This document shows positions 48,170-58,985 of a stretch of 64,000 bases of DNA, one piece after another. The notes under the pieces are model-generated. The model did no database searches. It worked only from the letters and a program-made list of their open reading frames with translations, and was not told where the DNA came from. How positions within the stretch are numbered: the first letter of the stretch is position 1; every line of letters begins with the position of its first letter. The DNA is taken from NCBI GenBank assembly GCA_023053575.1, contig JAKZAP010000007.1:25445464-25509463 (forward strand). Direction: 5' to 3'. Made by a program: the position numbers and the translations under genes. This stretch comes from Branchinecta lynchi. Its lineage: Eukaryota; Arthropoda; Branchiopoda; Anostraca; Branchinectidae.

Positions 48170-50470
48170 CACTGGGTCACCCCAGCTGTCACCAGCGAAC
48201 ACCCTAATTGGTTGACACACAATTTGAGTCGTCGCTCGAATCAAAAAACATTTTGTTTATTTCGGCCCTTCTTGGAAGGGTTTCCTGTCCGGGCAGCCGT
48301 ACAAAAAGTTCCGATTCTGTTGGCCGACGTTTCTCGTTCTCGATGTTCAGTGGCGTATTCGCCCTTTCTGAAGACATAAAATTACGAGTTAGTTAATCCT
48401 CCTGATCACCACAGCTCTCCCCAAACAACGACGTTGATTGGTTGACACAAAATTTTGAAAACGTTTCCGGAGATTCACTGGCGTGTTTTTGGAATTGGTC
48501 ATATAAATTCGGACCTTATAAAGAAACAAATTCCAAGTTTAATTAGTCCTCTTGATAACCGCCGTGTACCTACCGGGAGAGCCTGGTGCGTCACAGCAGC
48601 TCTCCCATCCAACTCCGGTTGACCCAGGATATGAGATACAAAATTCAGAGTTTAATACACATTTAAATAGCGTCGGCACAGCTCTCCCCAACCAACGCCG
48701 TTGATTGGTTGACACAAAATTTGAGTCATCGTTTGGGCGACGTTTCTTGTTCTTCCCGAGATTCACTTACGTGTTTTTTCTTACTTTATTAGCGAAAGTG
48801 CTGATCAAGCGCAGAAAAAAAATTCCGAGATTAGTTATAGTCTCTTGATAACGAACTCTACGTGTCGATGAAAAACCGCCCGTGTACCTACAAGGAGAGC
48901 CGAAAGCATCACCGCAGCTCTCACCATATAACGCCGTTGATTGGTTGAACCAGAACTTCAAGATACAAACTTCCGAGTCTAGCTAATACGGCAATCAATC
49001 ACATTTAAATATCGTCACCACAGCTAACCCCAACCAACGGGCGTTGATTGGTTGACACAAAAATTGAGTCATCGTTTGTGCGACGTTTCTCGTTTTTACC
49101 GAGATTCACTGCCAAAAAGCCACAGCAAAAAAAAAAATCCCGGATTAGTTATAATCCTCTTGATAACCAACTCTACGTGTCGATCAAAAACCGCCCGTGT
49201 ACCTACAGGGGGAGCCGGAGAGCATCACCGCAGCTCTCACCATCCAACGCCGTTGATTGGTTGAACCAGAACTTGAAGATACAAACTTCCGAGTCTAGCT
49301 AATACGGCAATTAATCACATTTAAATATCGTCACCATAGCTAACCCCAACCAACGCCGTTGATTGGTTGACAACAAAATTTAGTCATCGATTGGGGCACG
49401 TTTCTCGTTTTTACCGAGATTCACTGCTGTGTGCAAAAAGCCACAGCAAAAAAAAATTCCGAGATTAGTTATAATCCTGTTGATAACCAACTCTACTTGT
49501 CGATGAAAAACCGCCAGTGTACCTACAGGGAGAGCCGGAAGCTTCACCGCAGCTCTCACCATCCATCGCCGTTGATTGGTTGACCTAGAACTTGCAGATA
49601 TGAACTTCCGAGTTTAGTTAATACGGCAACCAATCACATTTAAATAGCGTCACCAGAGATCTCCCCAGCCAACGCCGTTGATTGGTTTACACAAAAATGT
49701 GAGTTATCGTTTCGGCGACGTTTGACCTTTTTCCAAGGTTCACTGCCGTGTGTTGGTTTTAAAAGCTACCGTGTGCAAAAAGCACCAGCGAACAAAAAAA
49801 TTCCGAGCTTAGTTAATATCGGGTTATTTGAAATACCCCAAACAACGCCGTTGATTGGTTGACATAAAATATGAGTCATCATTTCGGCGACGTTTCTTGT
49901 TTGTCCGAGGTTCACTGCCGTGTGTTGATTTTAAAAGCTGCCATGTGCAAAAATTCGCAGCCAAAAAAAAATCAGAGATTAGTTAATCCTCTTGACAACC
50001 AACTCTATGTGTCGATGAAAAACCGCCCGTGTACCTACAAGGATAGCCGGAAGCGTCACCGCCGCGTTCACCATCAAACGCCGTTGATTGGTTGACCTAG
50101 AATTTGAAGATACAAACTTCCAAGTTTAGTTCATACGGCAATCAACCGCATTTAAATAGCGTTACCAGAGCTCTCCCCAACCAACGCCGTTGATTGGTTG
50201 ACACAAATTTGAGTCATCGTTTCGGCGACGTTTCACGTTTTTCCGAGATTCACTGCCGTGTGTTGGACTTGTTCATACCCCAACCAATGCCGTTGATTGG
50301 TTGACAACAAATTTGAGCCATCGTTTCGGCGACGCTTCTCGTTTTTCCAAGATTCACTGCCGTGTGTTGGACTTGGTCATATAGAGTATTCGGCATGTCT
50401 AAAGATATAAAATTCCGTAGTTAATACCGAACAGGGTCCCAACCAACGCAGGTGATTCGTTGACAGAAAA
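48170..50470 (-). repeat. CAACGGCGTTG satellite, right arm array
   Basis: It has the same units as 41340-43490 in the opposite orientation, carrying CCAACGCCGTTGATTGGTTG, GGCGACGTTTCTCGTTTT and AAACCGCCCGTGTACCTACA blocks. About seven units are seen, some truncated. Confidence 0.85.
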
Positions 50471-50945
50471 CGGTTCTCGTTATTCCGAGATTCAGAGGCT
50501 GTCGGTCATAGTGAGTATTCGACAATCTTGGCAAGGGTCCTGTTCAGGCAGCCGTAAAATATACGATTTCTGTTGTAGGTAGGCTTTGGGTAGGCTACCA
50601 TAAAAAGAATTATATTTTTTTTTTATACAATAAAAATTTAAATTCCTAAATTTCAAATTATCAGTCATAGAGTCCTCTTGATTTAACAATCAACTTCCAT
50701 TTTGTTCTGTTGAAACGGGACACACCCACTCCTGTCAAACAGACATTTCTTAGTTTTTTCTGACCTTCTTGTCCTTGCTGCAACAAAAACATAATCTCTG
50801 CTATAAAAAATTACATGGATAATAATTCATAACACATTAAAAATATCAGTCATCTTTTTTAAAAACCAATTTCCATTTTTTTCTGTGAAATGGAACACTT
50901 CTGCAGTGATGTTCACATGCTGCGACCCTACATCAAATAGCCTAT

Positions 50946-51131
50946 GTGAATCCTACTAGACAAGTGAATTCAACACCAGAAGCGATTCCACCTGCCCAAG
51001 ACAAATCCTCCCCTCAGGTGACACCTACTGGCAAAGTGAATTATCCTGCTTTGGTGTTTTCTCCACAGCAGGTGAAAGCACTTGGACAAAAGTTAATGAG
51101 TTCCAAGAAGAAAGGAAGGAATGAATTATAA
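50946..51131 (+). CDS. 61-residue open frame conserved in both foldback arms
   Basis: The frame reads MNPTRQVNSTPEAIPPAQDK, then SSPQVTPTGKVNYPALVF and SPQQVKALGQKLMSSKKKGR. The left arm carries the same sequence on the minus strand (about 40735-40910), with a synonymous GAT/GAC difference and one inserted T near the end that breaks it. A GT donor-like AAG-GTCAGTA follows the stop. I recognise no domain. It could be a captured cellular exon or part of an unknown transposon protein. A second short stretch nearby (VMHTGIKNHSWIPG before GTAAAGG) also looks exon-like in both arms. Confidence 0.3.
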   Translation: MNPTRQVNSTPEAIPPAQDKSSPQVTPTGKVNYPALVFSPQQVKALGQKLMSSKKKGRNEL

Positions 51132-51690
51132 GGTCAGTAACAGGATTCTAAAGTTTCACTGTAAAGGCAGTCATGCACACTGGCATCAAGAACCACTCTT
51201 GGATACCAGGTAAAGGAAAAAAATGCAACTTTTCTGTTTTCTGCCCTATTTTATAGAATTTCTAGAGTTAGGGTGGAGGGTGGGGAGTGGGGAAGCAAGA
51301 CAGAGTTTCCTGGTGTCTCTAGAACTGAAATATGAAAAAAAAAATATTCTAACTTCACTGGTCTCTTTCACTCCAAAAATCAATAATAACAGGAGAATCT
51401 TTTTCACCTCAGTAGGAGATTCCCTTGAGCAGGAGAATTCTCCAAAAAATCTGGTGCCCAACTGATGCATAGTGCAGGTAAATCTGTAAATGCACTATGT
51501 CACATGTTTGACCCTAGTTGGTCGTATCCTAGTTTAAATAAATAAATAAACAGTGCCCCCACACATGCAAATGAGAATTTGTGATCTAAAGAAACAGAAA
51601 ACACAGTGAAGCACAGACACATGTTAATGTTAGACATGCATGTTCCATGCACACAGCATGGCCACAAAGATACAGCTCCTCTCTACTTAC

Positions 51691-51782
51691 TTGGAATATC
51701 TAACCATCGGCGCACAGATTTTCACAACTTTTTCCTTTTGAGAAAGTAGCTGCTTGACATCGATACCCTCCGAATTATTCAT
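51691..51782 (-). CDS. DUS4L: tRNA-dihydrouridine synthase (DUS4-type), first coding exon
   Basis: The ATG at 51780-51782 has A at -3 (AAAATGA). The exon encodes MNNSEGIDVKQLLSQKEKVV then KICAPMVRYS and two bases of the next Lys codon, before a consensus donor (GTAAGTAG). CAPMVRYSK is the conserved start of the barrel in the DUS4 family. The frame remains open upstream into a transposon, but conservation and context favour this ATG. Gene span to the stop is about 21.4 kb. The open phase requires a missing segment whose length is a multiple of three. Confidence 0.85.
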
Positions 51783-52065
51783 TTTAGATGATTTCTTAGC
51801 TTGATTTGCCTTGATTTGACACCGGGCAAGGTTTTTCTTCTTTTCACTGACAATGATGAATATGACAAATGTGAGGATCTTTTCACCGAAAACGAAGAGC
51901 AAAGGCACTGTCTAGGGAACCGGGAGCCGTACTTTATGTCCCATGGGCTACGGAACCGGTAGTTCTCACGGAAACCAAACCAAATGAGCTGCGATTCCGG
52001 GATCTGACGTCATTGACTAACGGAAACTTGTATGTGCTGGCTCCCGTTCGGGTAGTAATATCGCC

Positions 52066-52200
52066 GACGTTCCCGCTCAAAGACGCCACTATATGGACGT
52101 GAAGCAGGCTGAGAAGCAGTCCTTGAACGCCCTTGATCAACTCGTGAAGCACTCCGCTCAGGTCTTGGGACTTTGGAGGGTTCTCTGCGATCATCAACTC
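52066..52200 (+). pseudogene. NUP155: Captured NUP155 (nucleoporin) exon fragment
   Basis: The plus frame gives KQAEKQSLNALDQLVKHSAQ then VLGLWRVLCDHQL. It matches the NUP155 helical-repeat segment of the form KSLxAIxQLVxxxxQALALW followed by KLLCEHQF, with LW and the CxHQ motif kept. NUP155 is a structural scaffold protein of the nuclear pore. The homologous part covers about 33 residues; downstream codons (HLLKFCCWF) no longer match, and no consensus donor is visible. No neighbouring NUP155 exon is found in the window. It lies inside the left arm insert of the Mutator-like palindrome, so capture by the transposon is the simplest reading. Confidence 0.65.
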
Positions 52201-52299
52201 CATCTTTTGAAGTTTTGTTGTTGGTTTTACAACGCTAAAGAACAGCTTTTCATTATGTGATTATTCTTTTTAGAACATACCGTTTTAAAAGCTTCGATA

Positions 52300-52430
52300 A
52301 GTTGACAATTTCAGCATTTAACCGACAGCGAAGAAACAAAACCAAAGTGTTGCTCTCGCAACACTTTAGCCGGCGAAGCCGGACAAAGGTTGCCGCAACA
52401 CTTCACGTTGCCCGGGCAACGTAGGTCTAG
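52300..52430. repeat. Cluster of short hairpins in the left-arm insert
   Basis: GTGTTGC-tctc-GCAACAC, GCCGGCGAAGCCGG and GTTGCCCGGGCAAC occur within 90 bp. Such short palindromes end the insert, just before pairing with the right arm resumes at 52431. Function is unknown. Confidence 0.6.
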
Positions 52431-53504
52431 TTGGAGCTTGTGTTCCGGTAGTGTCTACGTGGAATATAGAACTCACGGAATAGTTTCGATCAGAGCTAGG
52501 ATGCCGGGATTTTCACTGACTTAGAGAAAATAACATGGGAAAAAATTCACTACCGGACCCATATATTGAGAGCTAAGGTACCGGTAGCAACAACTATTTG
52601 ATTGAAAATGACCAGCTCACGGACACAGATGGCTATGGGCTAGGGTTTAAAATTTAACTCACGGACCCGTGTCAGTGCAGACTATGAAACCGGAAGTGAA
52701 TATTTTTAAAAAATAAAATAAATACAAAATTAAGATTACAAACTCATGGATGTCGGATTCCGTGAGCTGTACCGGACTCAAAAGTCCATTTTGACACGTG
52801 CACGCGAGTTTGTCATTTTAATTTTTGGCACTACCGGAACCCTAGCCGCAGGAGTTGGGTTCCGTGAGTTAAAAACATTCACTTCCGGTTTCCTAGTCAG
52901 CACTGACATGGGTCCGTGAGGTTTATTTTTTGGCACTACCGGAACCCTAGCCCATGGCCATCTTTGTCCGTGAGCTGGTCATTTTCAATCAAATAGTTAT
53001 TGCTACCGGTACCTTAGCTCTCAATATATGGGTTCCGGTAGGGAATTTTTCCCATGTTATTTTCTCTAAGTCAGTCAAAATCCCGGCATCCTAGCTCTGA
53101 TCGAAACTATTCCGTGAGTTCTATATTCCACGTAGACACTACCGGAACACAAGCTCCAATTATACAGTTTCCGTTATCAACTACCGGCTCCCTAGCTTCT
53201 GAGCACACAATTCCGTGAGACTAGCGGACGAGTAGCTGGTGCGATGAAGTTTCCGTGAGCAATTTCCACTTACTACCGGAACGGGAGCCTGCACATACAA
53301 GTTTCCGTTAGTCAATGACGTCAGATCCCGGAATCGCAGCTCATTTGGTTTGTTTTCCGTGAGAACTACCGGTTCCGTAGCCCATAGGACAAAAAGTACG
53401 GCTCCCGGTTCCCTAGACAGTGCCAAGAGCAAAAGCCAGGCTTCACTTTCCAGATCCCCAGACGTCCGGGGCTTCCAAAGGCGTATACTCTTGATGAGTG
53501 ATGA

Positions 53505-53800
53505 CTATTGGCGTATTCTCGCCGTTCCCCGAGGACTCCTCGGGGAATCGAAGAGAACAGCGAGAGTAGAGGGAGTCACTCCACGCGGACTCCGCGTACA
53601 GAAACAGCGAGAACACGGGAATGCTTCCAAAATGGATTTTGTTCGAGGAAAAAATATACAATTGACGAATTTAGTCTGGATCCTCTTTATTTTTTATTTT
53701 GTTTATTCTGATTGTTTTCAATAAATTTTACATTGCACCAACACCAGCAAAAATTGATTCCCCTCTGAATCTGAAAGGGAGTCCTTTTTGATGATGGTGA
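53505..53800 (-). mobile_element. GC-rich MITE family (CGCCGTTCCC), partial copy
   Basis: It shares CGTATTCTCGCCGTTCCCC, a GGACTCC palindrome and an AATCTGAAAGGGAGTCC block with 53985-54357 and 59531-59937. Orientation is reversed, so with the next copy it makes a palindrome of about 850 bp. Confidence 0.7.
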
Positions 53801-53984
53801 TGATCGCGGGTACCTAGCAGAAGAGCCAGAAGCGGTGCCCTCTCGGGTATCGCAGTACGCCAGATCGCAGTGATTGTATGATACAGGATTTGAGTTCGAG
53901 TCGTCAGTGACACGTTTTCTTGTTCTTCCTGAGGATCACTGGCGTGTTTTGGGCTGTTTTAGACTCATATAGTGTATTCTTGCC

Positions 53985-54357
53985 GTTCCCTGAGGACTCC
54001 ACTTGAGGAGCCCCCGCGTTTTTGTTTCTCCCGGGGACTCACTCCCTGTATTCTCGCGAGTCCCCACAGACAGGGAATGCTCCGAGTATCACCAATATCA
54101 ACAAACAGGACTCCCTTTCGGATTCGGAGGGGAATCAGTTTTCGCTGGTGTTGGTGCACTGTAAAATAAATCAAGAACAATCAGAATAAACAAAACCAAA
54201 AATAAAGTGGATCCAGAGTAATTTGTCTACTGCATATTTTTGTTTCGAACAATTTACATTTTTGAAGCATTTCCCGTGTTCTCGCTGTTTTTGTACGTGG
54301 AGTCCGCGTAGAGTGACTCCCTCTATTCTCGCCGTTCCCTTCGGTTCCGGCGAGAAT
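53985..54357 (+). mobile_element. GC-rich MITE family (CGCCGTTCCC), full copy
   Basis: The terminal repeats are TATTCTTGCCGTTCCCTGA on the left and the complementary CCGGCGAGAATAGG on the right, with a few mismatches. The interior matches 59531-59937 throughout. It contains no coding region, and no clear target duplication is seen. Confidence 0.75.
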
Positions 54358-54479
54358 AGGCCTATAGTCAAGCCAACCCTTCCAGATTTTCATGATAACG
54401 ATGACCTGGTCATAACTGTCAATCGCTTTCCCTTTCCTTCCCGTTCCTTCCTACATTTGTATATTTGTTCTGTCTCTCG

Positions 54480-55480
54480 AATGGATTGCCTCTATGGTGC
54501 CTTCCAGACATCTAGAATCTGGGATGTCCAACACCCCGGACTTCCAGACATTTTTGGTCTGGCTGCACCTTCCAGATCCGTCTCGACGAAAACGGCTGTC
54601 TGAAATCCGGAAGAAAAATCTGGAAGGTGAAGCCTCGCTTCAACTTCGACTGAAATACAGCCACGAAGAACCACATACAGAGCGTGTCCGAGTTCAACTT
54701 TTGAACAGAAAATGCTACATTAACTCTGCAATTTTTGTAACGTTTTGGTTTTGGACTAGAATTTTGGTGAAATTTTACGTGCAATGAATACCGCGAAAAA
54801 TGTCACGAGAAATGCTGCAACGATGCAGCATTTTATGCGGAATTTTCAGGAAGAAGCGGAAGGCGTGCTGAAGTGACGATATGTAAAAATGAATAGTAGA
54901 AGTTTTCTAGGGCAAAATGGCCGGAAAACACTAAAACAAATAGTTACAGATGGTTGTTTGAAGTTAAAAAAAAGAAGATTAAATTCATTCGAATTAATAT
55001 CAATCAAAATAATACGGTACTTTTTTCACTGTGGGATGACAGGAAAATGTACTTAAATTATTCCTTTTCAAACGAAAAAAAATATAAGGCAAAAATAGAT
55101 CAGAAGTATAAATTAGAATAGTTCTACCTTTTCTCACAATCCCAGAAAGCTTAATGTAAAAACAATGCTGTGTTCACTCTTGTCTGAAAGAATTTGAACT
55201 GAAACTCCTCAAGTTTGACCTAGTTCCCAGCAGCAGACTGCTTACTGTCCCCAGAGTCATAAAAATCACATTCCAAAGGATATACAAGTCGAAAACACGC
55301 GAGAGAACCTTGGTAGGAAGAAGAATAAACATTCTCCAAACGAACCCTGTGTAAACCAACCTCCGATGTTTTTGTCGTGATGTTCATGGCTCTCCACTGA
55401 ACATATGGTGATCCTTCATCGACACCATGAGTTAGTCATCAAAAGTTTTAATAATGCGTAATCTGGTGTTCTTTTTTACT
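54480..55480. other. No gene recognised; CTTCCAGA repeats
   Basis: Short CTTCCAGA/TCTGGAAG words recur in both orientations at 54500-54640 and could fold. The rest has only short frames. Confidence 0.4.
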
Positions 55481-56680
55481 TAGGTTTGAACACAAGCTGT
55501 TCACCTCTCCCTGGCGATAAAGCTGTCAGATTGCTCAGAGCCTTGGTCCCAGATTTACGCTACTCAATGTACTTGACACAGACGACAGAGACTCCCTTGA
55601 GGAGGGTTTTCGCAGAATATGGGAATCACTTTCCGGCGGGCAAAGCGCATCGTGAAAACTATTGGAAAACTATTCTAGGAATAACTTTCCACTTTCCCGC
55701 AGGACTGATCGCGAAAACACATGGACAGCTGACATCGCCGGGAAAATGCTAAATTACAAACTCTTTCTAATAAATATGGTTCACTTAATGGTTCTCTGAT
55801 TCTCATATATTCCATCGAAGCCACCATAATAACACTTGCCATTTTTCTTTATTTATTGGTGATGCTTGCACTGTTTTTTTCCCACACCTTTGAAATTCCC
55901 GCCGAGACATTCAATTTTCCGCGGAGCTTTCCACTACCCTCGTGGAATCACTTTCCCGGAAAGCTGCTTCGGTTTCCGAAGCTCAAAAACCAAGTTGGAA
56001 AGTTCGGCAACTTTCCGAAGTAGCGCGAAAACCATTGGAAAGTGATTCCGACTTTGCTTTTCAGCTCGCGAACACCCTCGTTTGTCCTGAGCCATGGGGA
56101 ATAGCATCCAATGGCTTCTCACTGGCGTTAATTCCGAACGGTATAGTCGCCACGCTTTGATATCTACCCAGTTCAGGCCGAAGACACTCAAAGTATCCAA
56201 ATACCTGATTCAGAATATTTCCAGCACTAGAAGTGAAGAAACTGAAATTGTAGTGAGATTACAAGAAGACGTGTACATAGGACAAGTCGCGTCATCCGGC
56301 AATACCAATCTCGTCTACTGATGAAGTACATAAGGCGTTATTCCGTGGTGGCTCGAAAAGGGCGTTTCCGCGGCCTTTTGTGCGGCCCAGAAATGTTTCC
56401 GCTACCAACAAGATTTTTGTGGCTCGCTTTCCGGCTCAAATTCGAGCAACAACTGCCGAGGTGATTGTCGATTTTGTGGCTCAATTTTGGCGGGAAATTC
56501 AAATTTGTAAGCAAAATTATGTCAAAACAATAGAATTAAAAACTTTCTCAAGTATCTAGACATAAAACTGAAGATCCTTTTAGCACGGAATGGTAAGGAA
56601 GAAAGCATGTAGTGCTATTAATTGAGATTTTACATGACTTTTATTTATCTATTCAGACATTTGAAATTAAGATTCCATGA
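55480..56680. other. No gene recognised; TTTCCACTTTCC-rich stretch
   Basis: AATCACTTTCC, GGAAAGTGATTCC and CGAAGCTC/GAGCTTCG type words recur at 55625-55700 and 55910-56060. Related words appear at 59370-59530. This looks like a decayed repeat family. Confidence 0.4.
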
Positions 56681-56689
56681 CAACTTGCC

Positions 56690-58110
56690 ACAAGACAACT
56701 CGCCACACCTACAACTGGGAACCGATAAGTCGCCACACGTACATGTCGCCACACAGATGACTCGCCAGACCGATAACTTGCCAAATCGTCATTTCGCCAC
56801 AGGGACGACTCGCCACAGAGACGACATGCCACACGACCAACTCCTCACATGGACAACTTGTCACAAAAATAATATTTTGGTTAAAAAAAAGACAAAAAAT
56901 TATTCCAAAATATGATAGACATTTAGCTTCAGTTGACCCAAGCGAATTTGGTCTTCTAACTAATTAATCCGCAATAATAATACTATGTCAAAGTTAAATA
57001 TAAACACAAAGCGGTCAGGAATCCAGTGTGGTATTAAGATGTCCCGACACGCACCGATCGAGTAATTGGGCATCTTCCAGGAACCACAACAATATAGAAG
57101 GCTGGCGTCTCAGCTTTAACCACCTGATAGGATCAAGCCGCCCAAGTCTTTGGCATTGCCTGAAATGTTTCAAGATCGAAGAAAATTTGCGAAGGCCGAC
57201 TTGCACCGGATCAAGGCAGGTTGTTCTCCTCTCAGCCAAAGAAACAATACTTGAAGACTAACCAGAGAATCCAAAGAATTGTCAGTAGGTATAATCGTAG
57301 CAGTGCTCTTGATTTATTGAGAGGCATTAGTTGCGTTTTTGTTCAACTTTTCACTCGCCTTTTCGACGGCTTTTTACTTTGTTTGCGTTTTCGTCAAATG
57401 GTCCTAAGCACTGTTTGACAATTTCCCGTTTTTGTCAAAAAGGCAAACACCGACTTTCGCCTTTTTGCAAAAAGGCAAACTTGGTAGGTGACCAAGTTAC
57501 GCTCTCCTTTTGGCTTTTCGCCTCGCTACTTTAGCCAGTTTATCCCAAAATCCAATAAAAGAAGAATTTGATTTAAGGTTAAAATCAGTATTTCGAGACT
57601 GTCTCGGATTTTAAAGATGAAAAATTTGAAGTGCATGTAAAATACAAATAAAACGGCATTTGCCAAAACAGCGTTTTCATCCGAGAAAAGTGAAAAGTCC
57701 TTAGTAGTAACGGCAACTTGCGAAAACGCGAGAATGTTAAAAAAGGCCTAAAAACGATAAAAGCCAAAGCTGAAAAGGGAAAGGCAAAAGCCGAACAAAA
57801 ACGCAACTCTTGCCCATAATTATCTGCTCCGTTAAAACTTTTGTTCGAATAAATAGTAATTGAATAAAGTACTTTATGCTATTAATGTGGCGAGATGTCG
57901 CAATGTGGCAAGATGTCTGTGTGTCGGCTTGTCGCTGTGGCAAGTTGTCACTGTGTGGAGCTATCGGTGTTGCAAGCTATCGGTTTGGCAAGTTGTCGCT
58001 GTGGCAAGATGTCACTGTGGCCAGATGTCGGTGTGGCGAGTGGTCGGTTCCCAGTTGTCGCTGTGGCGAGTTGTCTTGTGGCGAGATGTCCCGACACGGA
58101 AATTACCACC
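56690..58110. mobile_element. Foldback element with minisatellite arms
   Basis: The left arm (56690-56870) is about ten units of 17-18 bp based on CGCCACACRGACGACT. The right arm (57885-58105) is about twelve units of the complementary type, TGTGGCGAGTTGTCGC. Inner inverted blocks AGTTGCGTTTTTGTTC pair at 57330 and 57800. Arms made of short tandem units are characteristic of foldback (FB)-type transposons. No transposase is recognised inside. Frames through the arms are repeat by-products. Confidence 0.7.
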
Positions 58111-58358
58111 AAAAATAGACAAAACCACGTTTCCGGAGTTTCAACATGCGGCTCGACTGTGTGGCCCACAATCGTGTTTCTAATCGTCAACTCTTCTTCC
58201 TCCGCTCCTGGCTCCCTTCTTTGCCCCAATCTTTGGATTTGCAGCTATAACCGTCTAAAGCGTTTTTCCACGATCCCACAAAGAGAGTGTGCTCAAAAAC
58301 TGTCCAGCGATCGTTTGTGTCGCCCACAAGTCCTTTTCCCAGACTAACAAGAGTTACG

Positions 58359-58764
58359 TTTTGGCAGATACCATGGTATCTGTACGACGGTGACTGGACT
58401 TGAAATTAGTCGCTTTTGCAGTTACCGTGGTATCTGATATACGGTTGCTCTGCAAAAACGTCAATTGCCGGAATTGCGCTCTTCGAAGTCATCCCAAATG
58501 AAAAACTGATATTCAGTCACATGAAGTGGAAAACTTCTTTCCCACCATTCTGAAAAAAAATGATGAAAGTGAGATGACTTTTCAGATACCACGATTAGCT
58601 ACCACTGTCGGACCGTGGCATCTGATATCAGATATATACGAAGATAACTTGTCAGATACCCGATAACTGCAAAACGCCTTTTGACCGTTGTATCAGATAC
58701 CACGGAAACTGCGCAAACGACTTTAGACCGTGGTATCAGATACCATGGTATTTGCAAAAACGCA
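58359..58764. mobile_element. MITE-like foldback with ATACCATGGTAT termini
   Basis: The left end CGTTTTGGCAGATACCATGG pairs with the right end CCATGGTATTTGCAAAAACG. The words ACCGTGGTATCTGATA and TATCAGATACCACGG recur inside in both orientations. It has no coding content, and no target duplication was found. Confidence 0.65.
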
Positions 58765-58944
58765 CTTAAGAAAACTCGCTACTTTATAGACATACAACTG
58801 AGAACCCTTGTAGAGTTGTAGTCCAAACTGGCAAGAGCGCAAACTTGATGTTGTTTATTGAGATTCTGTTTCTATTTTCAGGCATCTGAAACTGCCGCAG
58901 ACAAAATAGACAAAACGGCGTTTTCACGAGTTCCGACTTGTGTG

Positions 58945-58985
58945 TCAAGTAAGTAAGTAATTTATTTTTCACCTACTTTTTTGGA
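58945..58985 (+). repeat. AAGT-tail dispersed repeat fragment
   Basis: CAAGTAAGTAAGTAATTTAT repeats the tail seen at 850-880 and, inverted, at 22690-22715. Confidence 0.6.

Larger units (their letters stand above)
40378..51473. mobile_element. Giant foldback (inverted repeat), about 11 kb, in a DUS4L intron
   Basis: The outer arms 40378-41320 and 50500-51473 are nearly identical reverse complements (both end CAACTG/CAGTTG beside GGGCACCAGATTTTTTGG). Inside them are arrays of a CAACGGCGTTG-containing satellite, in opposite orientations: about 41340-43490 on the left and 48170-50470 on the right. The centre, 43500-48170, is mostly unique. Total arm length is about 3.1-3.3 kb. I could not define a target duplication at the ends. 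No transposase is recognised. It could be a transposon or an inverted segmental duplication. Confidence 0.8.
51904..53424. mobile_element. Mutator-like palindromic element with 9-bp target duplication
   Basis: The element begins GGCACTGTCTAGGGAACC and ends with its complement GACAGTGCC. The 9-mer AAGAGCAAA occurs immediately outside both ends (51895-51903 and 53425-53433). Long arms pair: 51904-52058 with about 53270-53424, and 52431-52700 with about 52900-53160. A 9-bp duplication with long GG-initial terminal repeats fits Mutator-like elements. The left arm alone holds a 372-bp insert (52059-52430) with a NUP155 fragment; the right arm has an unrelated 109 bp there. It lies 122 bp upstream of the DUS4L ATG. 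Confidence 0.8.

Noticed and set aside
42386..50095. Open frames sharing YVSMKNRPCTYRESRKRHHPTPLIG
   Set aside because: They recur wherever the CAACGGCGTTG satellite occurs, in both arms, and end at repeat boundaries; they are by-products of the satellite.
57860..58347. Cys-rich frames of about 100-150 codons
   Set aside because: They are translations of the minisatellite TGTGGCGAGTTGTC; all three plus frames are open, which is a property of the repeat.
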